In this document: in pieces, positions 31,105 through 39,468 of the stretch
Position numbering within the stretch: position 1 is the first letter of the stretch
Layout: every line of letters starts with the position of its first letter
Origin: Nakamurella lactea DSM 19367
Lineage (GTDB): Bacteria > Actinomycetota > Actinomycetes > Mycobacteriales > Nakamurellaceae
Reading direction: 5' to 3'
DNA length: 64,000 bases
Assembly: GCF_000426645.1 (NCBI RefSeq)
Contig: NZ_AUFT01000001.1
Location: 186,001-250,000, forward strand
The notes under the pieces: model-generated
What the model saw: only the letters and a program-made list of their open reading frames with translations
The model's database searches: none
What the model was told of the DNA's origin: nothing
Translations under genes and position numbers: made by a program

Positions 31105-33797
31105 ACTTGTCGATCAACCCGCGTCCGGGCCCGGTCGCGAGCGGGCCGCAACGCCGCGGGTTCTTCCCGGTCCGCGACCTACCGACCGTCCTGTGGCTGC
31201 TCGCCGCCGTCCTGACCGCGTTCTTCCATCAATGGTTGACGGCCCCGCGTTGGTTGATGATCCACCTGCTGCTGTTGGGTGCGGTGAGCCACGCCATCCT
31301 GGTCTGGAGCACCTACTTCGCCGACGCGCTGTTGCACACGCCGACGACGGAAGTGGGCCTGCGCAACCAGAACCGTCGATTGCTGCTGCTGAACCTCGGG
31401 GTGATCGTGGTGATCGCCGGCGTGCTGTCCGCCGATTGGTGGATCGTGGTGGCGGGCGCCGCCGCCGTCGCGGCGGCGGTCGGCTGGCATGCCTTGTCGT
31501 TGTGGCAAAGGTCGCGGCGAGCACTCGGCACCCGGTTCGGCGCAACGATCGGCTATTACGTCACGGCGGCAGCGTTGCTGCCGGTCGGTGTCACCTTCGG
31601 GGTGCTGCTGGCCCGCGAGCCCGCGGATCCGTGGCACGACAGGCTGGTCGTGGCCCACGCCGCGGTGAACGTGTTGGGCTGGATCGGGCTGACGGTCGTC
31701 GGCACCCTGATGACGCTGTGGCCGACGATGCTCCGGACCCGGATCGTCCCTGGCGCCGAACGTGCTGCGGCGCGGGCACTTCCGGTGCTGATCGGTGCCC
31801 TGGCGGTGATCGTCGCCGGAGCCCTGCTCGCCTCGCCGCAGGTTGTCGCCGTCGGTGTCGTCGGCTATCTGGTCGGCCTGGGCATCACCACTCCCGCTTT
31901 TGTGCTGGCGGCCCGGGCCAGGCCGCCAACGTCATTCCCGACCTGGTCGGTGCTGGCCGGGATCGGCTGGCTGCTGGGTTCGCTGATCACCGTCGCCGTC
32001 GGGTTCGCCACCTCGGCCGGCTGGTCGGCAGCGGGCTCGGTGTTCGCCGACGTCACGCCGTTGCTCGCCGCCGCGTTCGCCGGGCAGGTACTGCTCGGCG
32101 CGCTGTCGTACCTGGTTCCGGTCGCCCTCGGCGGGGGTCCGTCGGCGGTCCGGGTCGCCACCGGCGTCCTGGACCGGGGCGCCGCGCTGCGGATCGTGCT
32201 GGTCAATGTCGGAATTCTGCTCTCCACGCTGCCGGCGCCCACCGTGGTCAGGGTGATCGCCTCCGCCGTGGCCCTGGTCGGGCTGGCGTCGTTCATCCCG
32301 CTGCTGCTGATGGCCCTGCGGGCGTCCCGTCGGGTCAAGGCCGTGGCCGCGGCGGCCGGTTCGCCGCCACCGCCGCGCCGGCAGCTGGTCGAGGAGGACC
32401 CGCCCCGGGTGGGCCGCCGAAACGGTCAGCTGGGGGTCGGGTTGGCGGTGATCGTGTTGGCGGTCGCCGCCGGGGTGGCGATGGATCCCGCCGGCCTGGC
32501 CGTCAACGGCGCCCGACCGTCGGCGACGGCCGGCATTGCCGCCACCGGGCAGACCACCACCGTCGCGGTGGCGGCGAAGGACATGCGGTTCACCCCCGAC
32601 ACCATCAGCGTGCCGGCCGGGAACCGCCTGGTGATCGTCGTGACGAACACCGACGACCAGGACGTACACGACCTGGTGCTCGACTCCGGAGCCGACAGTG
32701 GGCGCCTGCGTCCCGGCCAATCGGCGACCGTCGACGCCGGCGTCATCGGGCGCAACGTCGACGGCTGGTGTTCGGTGCTCGGCCATCGGCAGATGGGCAT
32801 GGTGCTCACCATCGAGGTCACCGGCCGGTCGGCCGCCGAGGCGGCCGGCACCGGATCCGGGGCCGGCTCGACCGACCAGCACGGCCAGCATTCGCAGCAC
32901 CAGGGCACGCCGACCGATCCCAGCGGCATCGACTTCATGGCCGAGCCGCCCAAGGACTTCGTCGCCCATGACGCGACCCTGCCGTCACTGTCCGCGGACA
33001 AGGTGCACCGGGTGACGTTCGACGTCGAAGAACTCGACAAGCAGGTCGCCCCCGGTGTCACCGCGCATCTGTGGACCTACAACGGTTCTGCGCCGGGTCC
33101 GTTGTTGCACGGTCGGGTCGGGGACACCTTCGAGGTGACGCTGGTCAACAACGGAACGATCGGTCATTCCATCGACTTCCATGCCGGCGCGCTGGCGCCC
33201 GACCGGCCGATGCGGACGATCGCACCGGGAGAGTCCTTGCTCTACACGTTCACCGCGACCAAGGCCGGGATCTGGATGTACCACTGCTCCTCGATGCCGA
33301 TGTCTGCCCACATCGCGAACGGGTTGTTCGGCGCGGTCGTCATCGAGCCCGACGGGCTGCCTCCGGTCGACCGCAGCTACGTGCTGGTCCAGTCGGAGCT
33401 GTACCTCGGGGCGAACGGCGAACCGGTCGACGTGGCCAAGCTCGCGGCCGAGAAGCCGGATGCCGTGGTGTTCAACGGTTACGTCAACCAGTACGACCAT
33501 CGGCCGCTGACCGCCCGGGTCGGTGAGCGGGTCCGCATCTGGGTGCTCGATGCCGGGCCGAACCGGCCGACGTCGTTCCATGTGGTCGGCGGGCAGTTCG
33601 ACACGGTGTGGGCCGAGGGCCACTATCTGCTGCGCAAGGGCGAGGGTGACGGCGGATCCCAGGCGCTCGGCCTGATGCCGGCCCAGGGAGGCTTCGTCGA
33701 GTTGACGTTCCCCGAGGCCGGGCACTACCCGTTCGTGTCCCACCTGATGGTCGATGCCGAACGCGGCGCGCACGGGGTGGTGGAGGTTACCGGGTAG
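31101..33797 (+). CDS. nirK: Three-part copper nitrite reductase: membrane domain + cupredoxin + NirK
   Basis: An 898-residue fusion. Residues 1-410 are about ten membrane helices related in style to the preceding gene. Another membrane segment lies near 445-465. Residues 487-580 form a cupredoxin with a complete type-1 copper set (H523, C557, H562, M565 or M567). After a His/Gln-rich linker, residues 613-898 are NirK: type-2 copper ligands H694 and H728 plus a C-terminal His in FVSHLMVDA, catalytic D692 (HSIDFH) and the His of TSFHVVGG. The NirK type-1 site has H689, C729 and H737, but Leu742 stands where Met is usual. It should reduce nitrite to NO outside the membrane, with electrons passed through the fused domains. 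Confidence 0.85.
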   Translation: MNLSINPRPGPVASGPQRRGFFPVRDLPTVLWLLAAVLTAFFHQWLTAPRWLMIHLLLLGAVSHAILVWSTYFADALLHTPTTEVGLRNQNRRLLLLNLGVIVVIAGVLSADWWIVVAGAAAVAAAVGWHALSLWQRSRRALGTRFGATIGYYVTAAALLPVGVTFGVLLAREPADPWHDRLVVAHAAVNVLGWIGLTVVGTLMTLWPTMLRTRIVPGAERAAARALPVLIGALAVIVAGALLASPQVVAVGVVGYLVGLGITTPAFVLAARARPPTSFPTWSVLAGIGWLLGSLITVAVGFATSAGWSAAGSVFADVTPLLAAAFAGQVLLGALSYLVPVALGGGPSAVRVATGVLDRGAALRIVLVNVGILLSTLPAPTVVRVIASAVALVGLASFIPLLLMALRASRRVKAVAAAAGSPPPPRRQLVEEDPPRVGRRNGQLGVGLAVIVLAVAAGVAMDPAGLAVNGARPSATAGIAATGQTTTVAVAAKDMRFTPDTISVPAGNRLVIVVTNTDDQDVHDLVLDSGADSGRLRPGQSATVDAGVIGRNVDGWCSVLGHRQMGMVLTIEVTGRSAAEAAGTGSGAGSTDQHGQHSQHQGTPTDPSGIDFMAEPPKDFVAHDATLPSLSADKVHRVTFDVEELDKQVAPGVTAHLWTYNGSAPGPLLHGRVGDTFEVTLVNNGTIGHSIDFHAGALAPDRPMRTIAPGESLLYTFTATKAGIWMYHCSSMPMSAHIANGLFGAVVIEPDGLPPVDRSYVLVQSELYLGANGEPVDVAKLAAEKPDAVVFNGYVNQYDHRPLTARVGERVRIWVLDAGPNRPTSFHVVGGQFDTVWAEGHYLLRKGEGDGGSQALGLMPAQGGFVELTFPEAGHYPFVSHLMVDAERGAHGVVEVTG

Positions 33798-33815
33798 CGC
33801 CGGTCGGTCCGGGGG

Positions 33816-35156
33816 TCAGCTGGTCGGGTCGGTGACCTGGCCGAGGAACAGCGGGCAGTTGGTGGTGGTGTCGTGGATCAGGTACAGAAACGGCCGGTCG
33901 ACGGTGAACTCGATCGGCGGATCGGCCGGACCCGGTGCGGCACCCGCCTCCATCCCGACGACGGTTGCCGCCGCGGCCTCGGTGCCGTGCTCGTCGACCG
34001 AGATCCTGGCCTGGTGGATCACCACTGTGATCTCCAACGGCTCGGGGCCATCGGACACGCCTGGCAACGGCACGTCGAAGGCCGGTCCCATCCCGAGTGC
34101 CTTCAACGGGTCGGTCAGATCGACCCCGAAGTCGGTCTTGAAGCCGGGCATCGTCAGCGCCACCGGCGTGTTGCCGCCGCTGCAGGCAGCGGCGAGGGTG
34201 GGCCCGTCCAGCGCCTTCGCGACGGCGTCGAAGGCACCGGCCGCCGGCAGCAGGATGGTCATCGCGAGGTCTCCCCCGACGTACGGCAGGCTCACCGCCT
34301 GCCAGTTGTCGCCGGTGGCATAGTCGAGGTGCCGGGTACCGCCCCTGAGCTGCTCCACCTGTACCGTGCTGCCGGCCGCGGTGGTGAAGGGCGTCTTCTC
34401 GGTTGCCTTGTTCAGTTCGTCAGCCCATTGCGCCTTGAAGTAGAGCGCATTCACCAGGGCCAGCCGCCACCGGTCGGTGACCCTGCCGGCGCCGAGCAGT
34501 TCCGGGATCAGCTCGTGGGTCTTGCCGGACACCCAGGCGTTGATCTGCTTCCGGGCGGCCTCCGGGTCGGCCTTGTAGTCGGTGCTGTACAGCGCGCTGT
34601 CGTAGCCGGCGGCCACCGCGTCCAGGAACTCCGTGCGCAGCGGTGTTCCCTTCTGCACGAACAGCGAGTTCGCCGGGCTGACGATCGCCGGGTCGCTCTG
34701 GCGTCCGGACGACTGCTTGGCCGATGCCGCCACGGCGGCGGCGACGGCGGCATCGATCGCCGTGACCTGGGCGGCGATCGCGGCGCCGTCACCCCCGAGC
34801 ACCTTGCTCATCGCGGCCAGCGCCGCGCCGTCGGCGCCCAATTCGGCCATGCCGAGGGCGGCCATCACCGAGTACGGGCTGATCACTGCGTTCTGCTGAT
34901 CCTTCACCGAGGTGGTGAACAGCTCGGCGGCGAACCGGCAGAAGTTCTCCGTGGTGGCGTCCGCCGGCGCCGCCGTCATCCGGGCCGCGGTACCGCGAAT
35001 CTCCTGACCATCCGGAACCTGCTGGCCGCTCGCACCGCCGCTGCTGACCGGGATGGCACTGCCCGGTTCGGTGCCGCAGCCGGCCAGCAGCGCGGCGCCG
35101 ATGGCCGCCCCGAGGGCGAGGAAGCTGCGACGAGGTAGCAGGGTGGGGTTGCTCAT
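33816..35156 (-). CDS. Serpin lipoprotein 1 (diverged copy)
   Basis: A serine-protease inhibitor fold of 446 residues from ATG 35156, with AGGAG 9 nt upstream. It has a Tat-type lipoprotein signal (PRRSF, then LLAGC with lipidated C27). Serpin core motifs are NAVISPYSVMAALGMAELGA, LVNALYFKAQW and VSLPYVGGDLAMTILLP. The hinge EHGTEAAAAT is of the inhibitory type. The reactive loop then reads VVGMEAGAAPGPADPP, three residues longer than in the other copies, with small residues (Gly/Ala) at the expected P1. It is exported and lipid-anchored. It is separated from the tandem copies by two genes and has an unrelated promoter region. Confidence 0.93.
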   Translation of the reverse strand: MSNPTLLPRRSFLALGAAIGAALLAGCGTEPGSAIPVSSGGASGQQVPDGQEIRGTAARMTAAPADATTENFCRFAAELFTTSVKDQQNAVISPYSVMAALGMAELGADGAALAAMSKVLGGDGAAIAAQVTAIDAAVAAAVAASAKQSSGRQSDPAIVSPANSLFVQKGTPLRTEFLDAVAAGYDSALYSTDYKADPEAARKQINAWVSGKTHELIPELLGAGRVTDRWRLALVNALYFKAQWADELNKATEKTPFTTAAGSTVQVEQLRGGTRHLDYATGDNWQAVSLPYVGGDLAMTILLPAAGAFDAVAKALDGPTLAAACSGGNTPVALTMPGFKTDFGVDLTDPLKALGMGPAFDVPLPGVSDGPEPLEITVVIHQARISVDEHGTEAAAATVVGMEAGAAPGPADPPIEFTVDRPFLYLIHDTTTNCPLFLGQVTDPTS

Positions 35157-35258
35157 TCGGTGGTCTCCTGACGGTGGTGATGCTCGACCGCGACTGGTCC
35201 CGGCGGTGCCAGTGGGACGCACCGCACCCACCGATCGGTTGCATGCCAGGATGGTGAC

Positions 35259-35552
35259 ATGCCGATCTACGCCGTGCAGTACGACTACCAGCCCGACCGG
35301 GACGCCGATCGGGATACCTATCGCCCCGAACACCGCGCCTACCTGCAATCGCTGCAGGACGCCGGCACCGTTCTACTGCGCGGCCCGTACACCGACGCGG
35401 CCGGTGGCCCGGGGGCCCTATTGGTCGTCAGGGCGGAATCGCCGGACGCGGTTGGCGCCGCCCTCGACCCCGACCCGTTCAACCGCGAGGGGCTGATCCG
35501 GAACCGCACCGTTCGCGAGTGGACTCCGGTCGGCGACCATCCTCTCGGCTGA
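35259..35552 (+). CDS. YCII-related protein
   Basis: A 97-residue protein of the YCII alpha-beta barrel family: YAVQYDYQ, YRPEHRAYLQSLQDAGTVLLRGPY, then VVRAESPDAVGAAL and DPFNREGL. Members are putative small enzymes of unknown reaction, with a conserved His and Asp in the cleft. It is divergent from serpin 1 and 25 bp upstream of the FMN-oxidase gene, so probably cotranscribed with it. Confidence 0.85.
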   Translation: MPIYAVQYDYQPDRDADRDTYRPEHRAYLQSLQDAGTVLLRGPYTDAAGGPGALLVVRAESPDAVGAALDPDPFNREGLIRNRTVREWTPVGDHPLG

Positions 35553-35577
35553 GTCGCTGCGACCCAACGGTTCTCAG

Positions 35578-36612
35578 ATGATCAACACCGATGAGCTCCG
35601 CGACCGGGCACGCGCGACGCTCGATCCGGCCGCCTGGCAGTATCTGGCCGGAACTGCCGGGGCCTCGGAAACCGCCGACCGGGATGCTTTGGCCTGGCAC
35701 GCTTTCGACCTTGTCCCCCGGTTCCTGCGCGGCCTCGCCTCGGTGGACACCGCGGCGAGGATCGGTGCCGACGAACTGTCGACGCCGGTGATGGTGGCTG
35801 CCACTGCGGCGCACCGGCTCGCCCATCCGGACGCGGAGATCGCCACTGCGGCCGGCGCCTCCGCCGCCGGCGCGTTGATGGTCTACTCCAGTTCCGCGAC
35901 CCTGGAAGTCGGCGAGTTCGCCCGGTCGGTGACAGGTCCGTGGTGGGCGCAGGTGTACCTGATGCGCGACCGGGAGCGCACCAGGGACTACCTGCGCAGG
36001 GTGGTCGCCGCCGGCGCCTCCGCGCTGGTGCTGACGGTCGACTACGTCGGCGTCACCGGGACCGCGCGGTTCGGCTCGGCCACTTCGACACCGTTGCCGG
36101 TGCGGCCGGGCAACTATCCCGGCCTGAGCTGGCCGGAGATGACAGCGGGTATCGAACCCGATCTGACGATCGACGACATCGATTGGGTAGCAACGCAAAC
36201 CGGCCTTCCGGTGTGGGTCAAGGGGGTGCTGCACCCGGCGGATGCGGCATTGCTGGCGGCCCGCGGGGTGGCCGGGATCATCGTCTCCAACCACGGTCGG
36301 CGGCAACTCGACGGGGTGCTACCGACCGCACACGCGCTCGGTCCGGTGGTGTCGGCGGTGGCCGGCCGGGTTCCGGTGCTGGTGGACGGCGGGATCCGCA
36401 GTGGCGCCGACGTCGCCCGTGCCCTTGCGCTCGGCGCCGCCGGGGTCGGCATCGGCCGGCCGGTGCTGTGGGCCCTGGCGGCCGGCGGCGCCGCCGGCGT
36501 CGAACTGCTACTGCGGGGGCTGACGACAGACCTGCGCCAGGTGATGGCCTCGCTGGGCGCGGCCTCGGTGGCCGGGCTGACGCCGGATCTGCTCCGCCGT
36601 CGTTCCGACTGA
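35578..36612 (+). CDS. FMN-dependent alpha-hydroxy-acid oxidase family protein
   Basis: A 344-residue TIM-barrel flavoenzyme of the lactate/glycolate oxidase family. It has PVMVAATAAHRLAHPDAE (FMN loop), WAQVYLMRDRERT, WVKGVLHPADAALL with the FMN-contacting Lys, the catalytic SNHGRRQLDG, and VLVDGGIRSGADVARALALGA for phosphate binding. It should oxidise a 2-hydroxy acid to a 2-oxo acid; the exact acid is unknown. Length is slightly short of the usual 350-380. It follows the YCII gene and converges on serpin 2 with a 21-bp gap. Confidence 0.88.
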   Translation: MINTDELRDRARATLDPAAWQYLAGTAGASETADRDALAWHAFDLVPRFLRGLASVDTAARIGADELSTPVMVAATAAHRLAHPDAEIATAAGASAAGALMVYSSSATLEVGEFARSVTGPWWAQVYLMRDRERTRDYLRRVVAAGASALVLTVDYVGVTGTARFGSATSTPLPVRPGNYPGLSWPEMTAGIEPDLTIDDIDWVATQTGLPVWVKGVLHPADAALLAARGVAGIIVSNHGRRQLDGVLPTAHALGPVVSAVAGRVPVLVDGGIRSGADVARALALGAAGVGIGRPVLWALAAGGAAGVELLLRGLTTDLRQVMASLGAASVAGLTPDLLRRRSD

Positions 36613-36633
36613 TCGATTCAGACCGACCGTCGT

Positions 36634-38085
36634 TCAGGCCGAGGCCGTCGGATCGGTGACGGCACCGAGGAACAGCGGGGCGCCGGTGACGGTCTCGCTG
36701 ATCCAGAACAGGAACGGCCGGTCGACGGTGAGCTCGAGGTCCACCATCGGAAGCGAGGTCACGCCGACACCCATTCCGGTTGCGGCGGCGGCCTCGGTGC
36801 CCTTCTCATCGACCTTGACCACGGCCTGGTGCACGAACGACTGGGCGTACAGGTCGCCGGGGACGCCGGCGATCCCGGACAGATCCGCCGCCGAGGTCGA
36901 GAAGATGTCGGCGATCCCGAGCTGTTCGGCGATCCCCTTGGCATCCGACGTCGAGGCGATCGAGAACAGCGGCATGGTCAGGCTCACCGACTTCGTCACC
37001 GATGCCGCGGTGCCGACCATGGCGGCATCGAGCGCCTTGAGGGTCGAGGAGAACCCACCCTTGTCCGGCACCAGCAGGGTCATCGCTGCGCCACCGCCCA
37101 GATACGGAATCGTCACCGCCGTCCAGCCCTTGCCGGCAACGCCCCGGACCGGGTCCGGGCTCGTCATCATCGGCACCTGCACCTCGCCGTCGCCGGTGAA
37201 GAAGGCCGCCGGCTGCCCCTTCCGGAACGGCTCGGACCAGGCCGCCTTCAGATACAGCGCGTTGACCAGCACCAGCACGGTCGCGACATCGATCGACCCC
37301 TCCGGGAACAGCTCGGGAATCAGGTCGTTGGTGCGGTCGGCGACCCAGTCATTGATAGCAGCGCGCATCTTCTCCGGGTCGGCGGCGAAGTCGGCCGCCA
37401 TCGCCTCGACGCCGTACTGGACGGCCAGCGCGTCCAGATACTCCTGGCGCACCGGAAACCCGTCCTGCACCCACGCCTGGTTCGCCGGCTGGATCACCAT
37501 CGGATCAGCGCCGTCGGTCGCTGCCGTCTTCGCGGCCGCAAGCGCCGCCGTCACCCCCGCATCGACCGCGCTGATCACCGCACCCTGGGTATCAACGCCC
37601 GCCGCGCGCAGGGCCGCATCGATCTGCGCGGCGGTCTCGGCCTTGGCGCCGGCCCTGGCCATCGCCAGCACCGTGAACAGCGAATACGGGCTGATCGCGG
37701 TGTTCGGGATGTCCGGGTCGAGGGCCCTGGCCTGCCGCAGGAAGTCGGCACCGAAATCGGCCAGCGCCGCCCGGGCGCCTGCCGGATCGCCCGGCTTGCG
37801 GCGCGCACCGGTACCGCGCAACGCCTGCGGCGTTCCCGCCGGACCGGAGGAACCGCCCGGGCCGCTGCTGCCGGTGCCGCTGGTCGGCGTCGTGCCCGGA
37901 TCCGCACCGGAAGTGCGGCTGGACGCCGGAATGGAGTCGGCCGGAGTGCTCGGACCGCCGGCCTTCGATCCGGTGCCGCAGCCGGCCAGTGTCACCGCCG
38001 CACCGGAGGCAGCCGCGGCGGCCACCAACAGGAATCGGCGGCGGGTGAAGGCAGCGGCAGGATCGGCGGTGACGAGAGTGTTCAT
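36634..38085 (-). CDS. Serpin lipoprotein 2 (tandem copy)
   Basis: A 483-residue serpin. It has a Tat motif TRRRFLL and lipobox with lipidated C36, then a Ser/Thr/Gly/Pro linker to about residue 95, then the full serpin fold (NTAISPYSLFTVLAMARAGA, LVNALYLKAAW, IPYLGGGAAMTLLVP). The hinge EKGTEAAAATG is intact, and the reactive loop continues MGVGVTSLPMVDLEL, with Thr-Ser at the canonical P1-P1' position. It is nearly identical in backbone to the next two copies. The promoter TACCGT lies 9 nt before the ATG in a block shared by copies 2-4. Confidence 0.93.
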   Translation of the reverse strand: MNTLVTADPAAAFTRRRFLLVAAAAASGAAVTLAGCGTGSKAGGPSTPADSIPASSRTSGADPGTTPTSGTGSSGPGGSSGPAGTPQALRGTGARRKPGDPAGARAALADFGADFLRQARALDPDIPNTAISPYSLFTVLAMARAGAKAETAAQIDAALRAAGVDTQGAVISAVDAGVTAALAAAKTAATDGADPMVIQPANQAWVQDGFPVRQEYLDALAVQYGVEAMAADFAADPEKMRAAINDWVADRTNDLIPELFPEGSIDVATVLVLVNALYLKAAWSEPFRKGQPAAFFTGDGEVQVPMMTSPDPVRGVAGKGWTAVTIPYLGGGAAMTLLVPDKGGFSSTLKALDAAMVGTAASVTKSVSLTMPLFSIASTSDAKGIAEQLGIADIFSTSAADLSGIAGVPGDLYAQSFVHQAVVKVDEKGTEAAAATGMGVGVTSLPMVDLELTVDRPFLFWISETVTGAPLFLGAVTDPTASA

Positions 38086-38094
38086 ATCCGCAGG

Positions 38095-38100
38095 ACGGTA
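38095..38100 (-). promoter_or_regulatory. -10 element of serpin 2
   Basis: TACCGT on the minus strand, 9 nt before ATG 38085. The surrounding 25 bp (from ATCCGATA to the ATG) are shared with serpins 3 and 4, predicting a 2-3 nt leader. Confidence 0.5.
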
Positions 38101-38163
38101 TCGGATCCCGGCGCGTTGCACCCGCCGATCACCCGGCCGGCCTGCCGATCCGCGGGCCGCCGG

Positions 38164-39390
38164 TCAGGTCGACGCCGTCGGGTCGGTGACGGCACCCAGG
38201 AAAAGCGGTGCGCCGGTGCGAGTCTCACTGATCCAGAACAGGAACGGCCGGTCAACGGTGAGCTGGAGATCGACCATCGGGAGCGACATTCGGGCGATGG
38301 CCATTCCGGTCGCGGCGGCCGCCTCGGTGCCCTGCTCGTCGACATTCACCACCGTCTGGTGCACGAACGTCTGGGCATACAGGTGGCCGGGCCGGCCGGC
38401 GATCCCGGACAGATCCGCCACCCCGGGTGCGAAGATATCCGTCATCCCCAGCTGTTCGGCGATCCCCTTGGCATCCGATGTCGTGCGGATCGAGAACAAC
38501 GGCATGGTCAGATTCACTGACGTCGTCGCTGCTGCCGCGCGGTGGATCACTGCGGCGTCGAGAGACTTGACGGTCGCGGCGAATCCGCCCTTGTCCGGGA
38601 CCAGCAGGGTCATCGCGGCGCCGCCGCCCAGATACGGGATCGTCGCCGACGTCCAGCCATTGCCGATTGCACCGCGCACCGGTTTCGGGCCGGTCATCAT
38701 CGGCGCCTGCACCTCACCCGTGCCGGTGAAGAACGCCGCCGGCCGTCCCGTCCGGAACCGGCTGGCCCACGGCGCCTTCAGGTACAGCGCGTTGACCAGT
38801 ACCAACACGGTGCTCGGGTCGATCGACCCGTCCGGGAACAGTTCGGGAATCAGATGGTTCGTCCGCCCGGCGACCCAGCTGTTGATCGCCAGCCGCATCT
38901 TCTCCGGATCGGCGGCGAAACCCGCGGCCATCGCGTCGATCCCGTACTGCACGGCCAATGCGTCCAGGTACTCCGGACGGACCGGCAGCCCGTCCTGCAC
39001 CCATGCCTGGTTCGCCGCCTGGATGACGGTCGGTTCGGCATTCTTCCCGCCGCTCTTCCCGGCCGCGTCGAGCGCAGCCGTGACACCGTCATCGACCGCA
39101 CTGATCACCGCGCCCTGGGCATCAATGCCCGTCGCCCGCAACGCCGCGTCGATCTGCGCGGCGGTCTCGGCCTTGGCGCCGGCCCTGGCCATCGCCAGCA
39201 CGGCGAACAGCGAGTACGGACTGATCGCGGCATTGGCCGCCGACGGGTCGAGCGCCCTGGCCCGCCGGAGGAAGTCGGCACCGAAATCGCTCAGCGCGGT
39301 GCGTGCGGCTGCTGCATCACCCGGAGCGCGTCGGGCACCGGTGCCGCGCAACGCTTGCGGCGGCCCCACCGGAGCTCCGAGAGTGTTCAT
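38164..39390 (-). CDS. Serpin 3 without export signal (tandem copy)
   Basis: A 408-residue serpin. After MNTLG, identical to copy 4, it jumps directly to PPQALRGTGARR; the Tat signal, lipobox and about 90 residues of linker present in copies 2 and 4 are missing in frame. The serpin fold itself is complete. The hinge EQGTEAAAATG is followed by MAIARMSLPMVDLQL, giving Met-Ser at canonical P1-P1' with Arg at P2. It would therefore stay in the cytoplasm unless exported otherwise. Promoter and spacer are the same as for copy 4. Confidence 0.93.
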   Translation of the reverse strand: MNTLGAPVGPPQALRGTGARRAPGDAAAARTALSDFGADFLRRARALDPSAANAAISPYSLFAVLAMARAGAKAETAAQIDAALRATGIDAQGAVISAVDDGVTAALDAAGKSGGKNAEPTVIQAANQAWVQDGLPVRPEYLDALAVQYGIDAMAAGFAADPEKMRLAINSWVAGRTNHLIPELFPDGSIDPSTVLVLVNALYLKAPWASRFRTGRPAAFFTGTGEVQAPMMTGPKPVRGAIGNGWTSATIPYLGGGAAMTLLVPDKGGFAATVKSLDAAVIHRAAAATTSVNLTMPLFSIRTTSDAKGIAEQLGMTDIFAPGVADLSGIAGRPGHLYAQTFVHQTVVNVDEQGTEAAAATGMAIARMSLPMVDLQLTVDRPFLFWISETRTGAPLFLGAVTDPTAST

Positions 39391-39399
39391 ACCCGCAGC

Positions 39400-39405
39400 A
39401 CGTTA
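39400..39405 (-). promoter_or_regulatory. -10 element of serpin 3
   Basis: TAACGT on the minus strand, 9 nt before ATG 39390, in the block shared with serpins 2 and 4. Confidence 0.5.
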
Positions 39406-39468
39406 TCGGATCCGAGCGTGTTGCACCCGCCGGCGACCTGATCCGCGGGCCGATCCGCTGACCGACCG

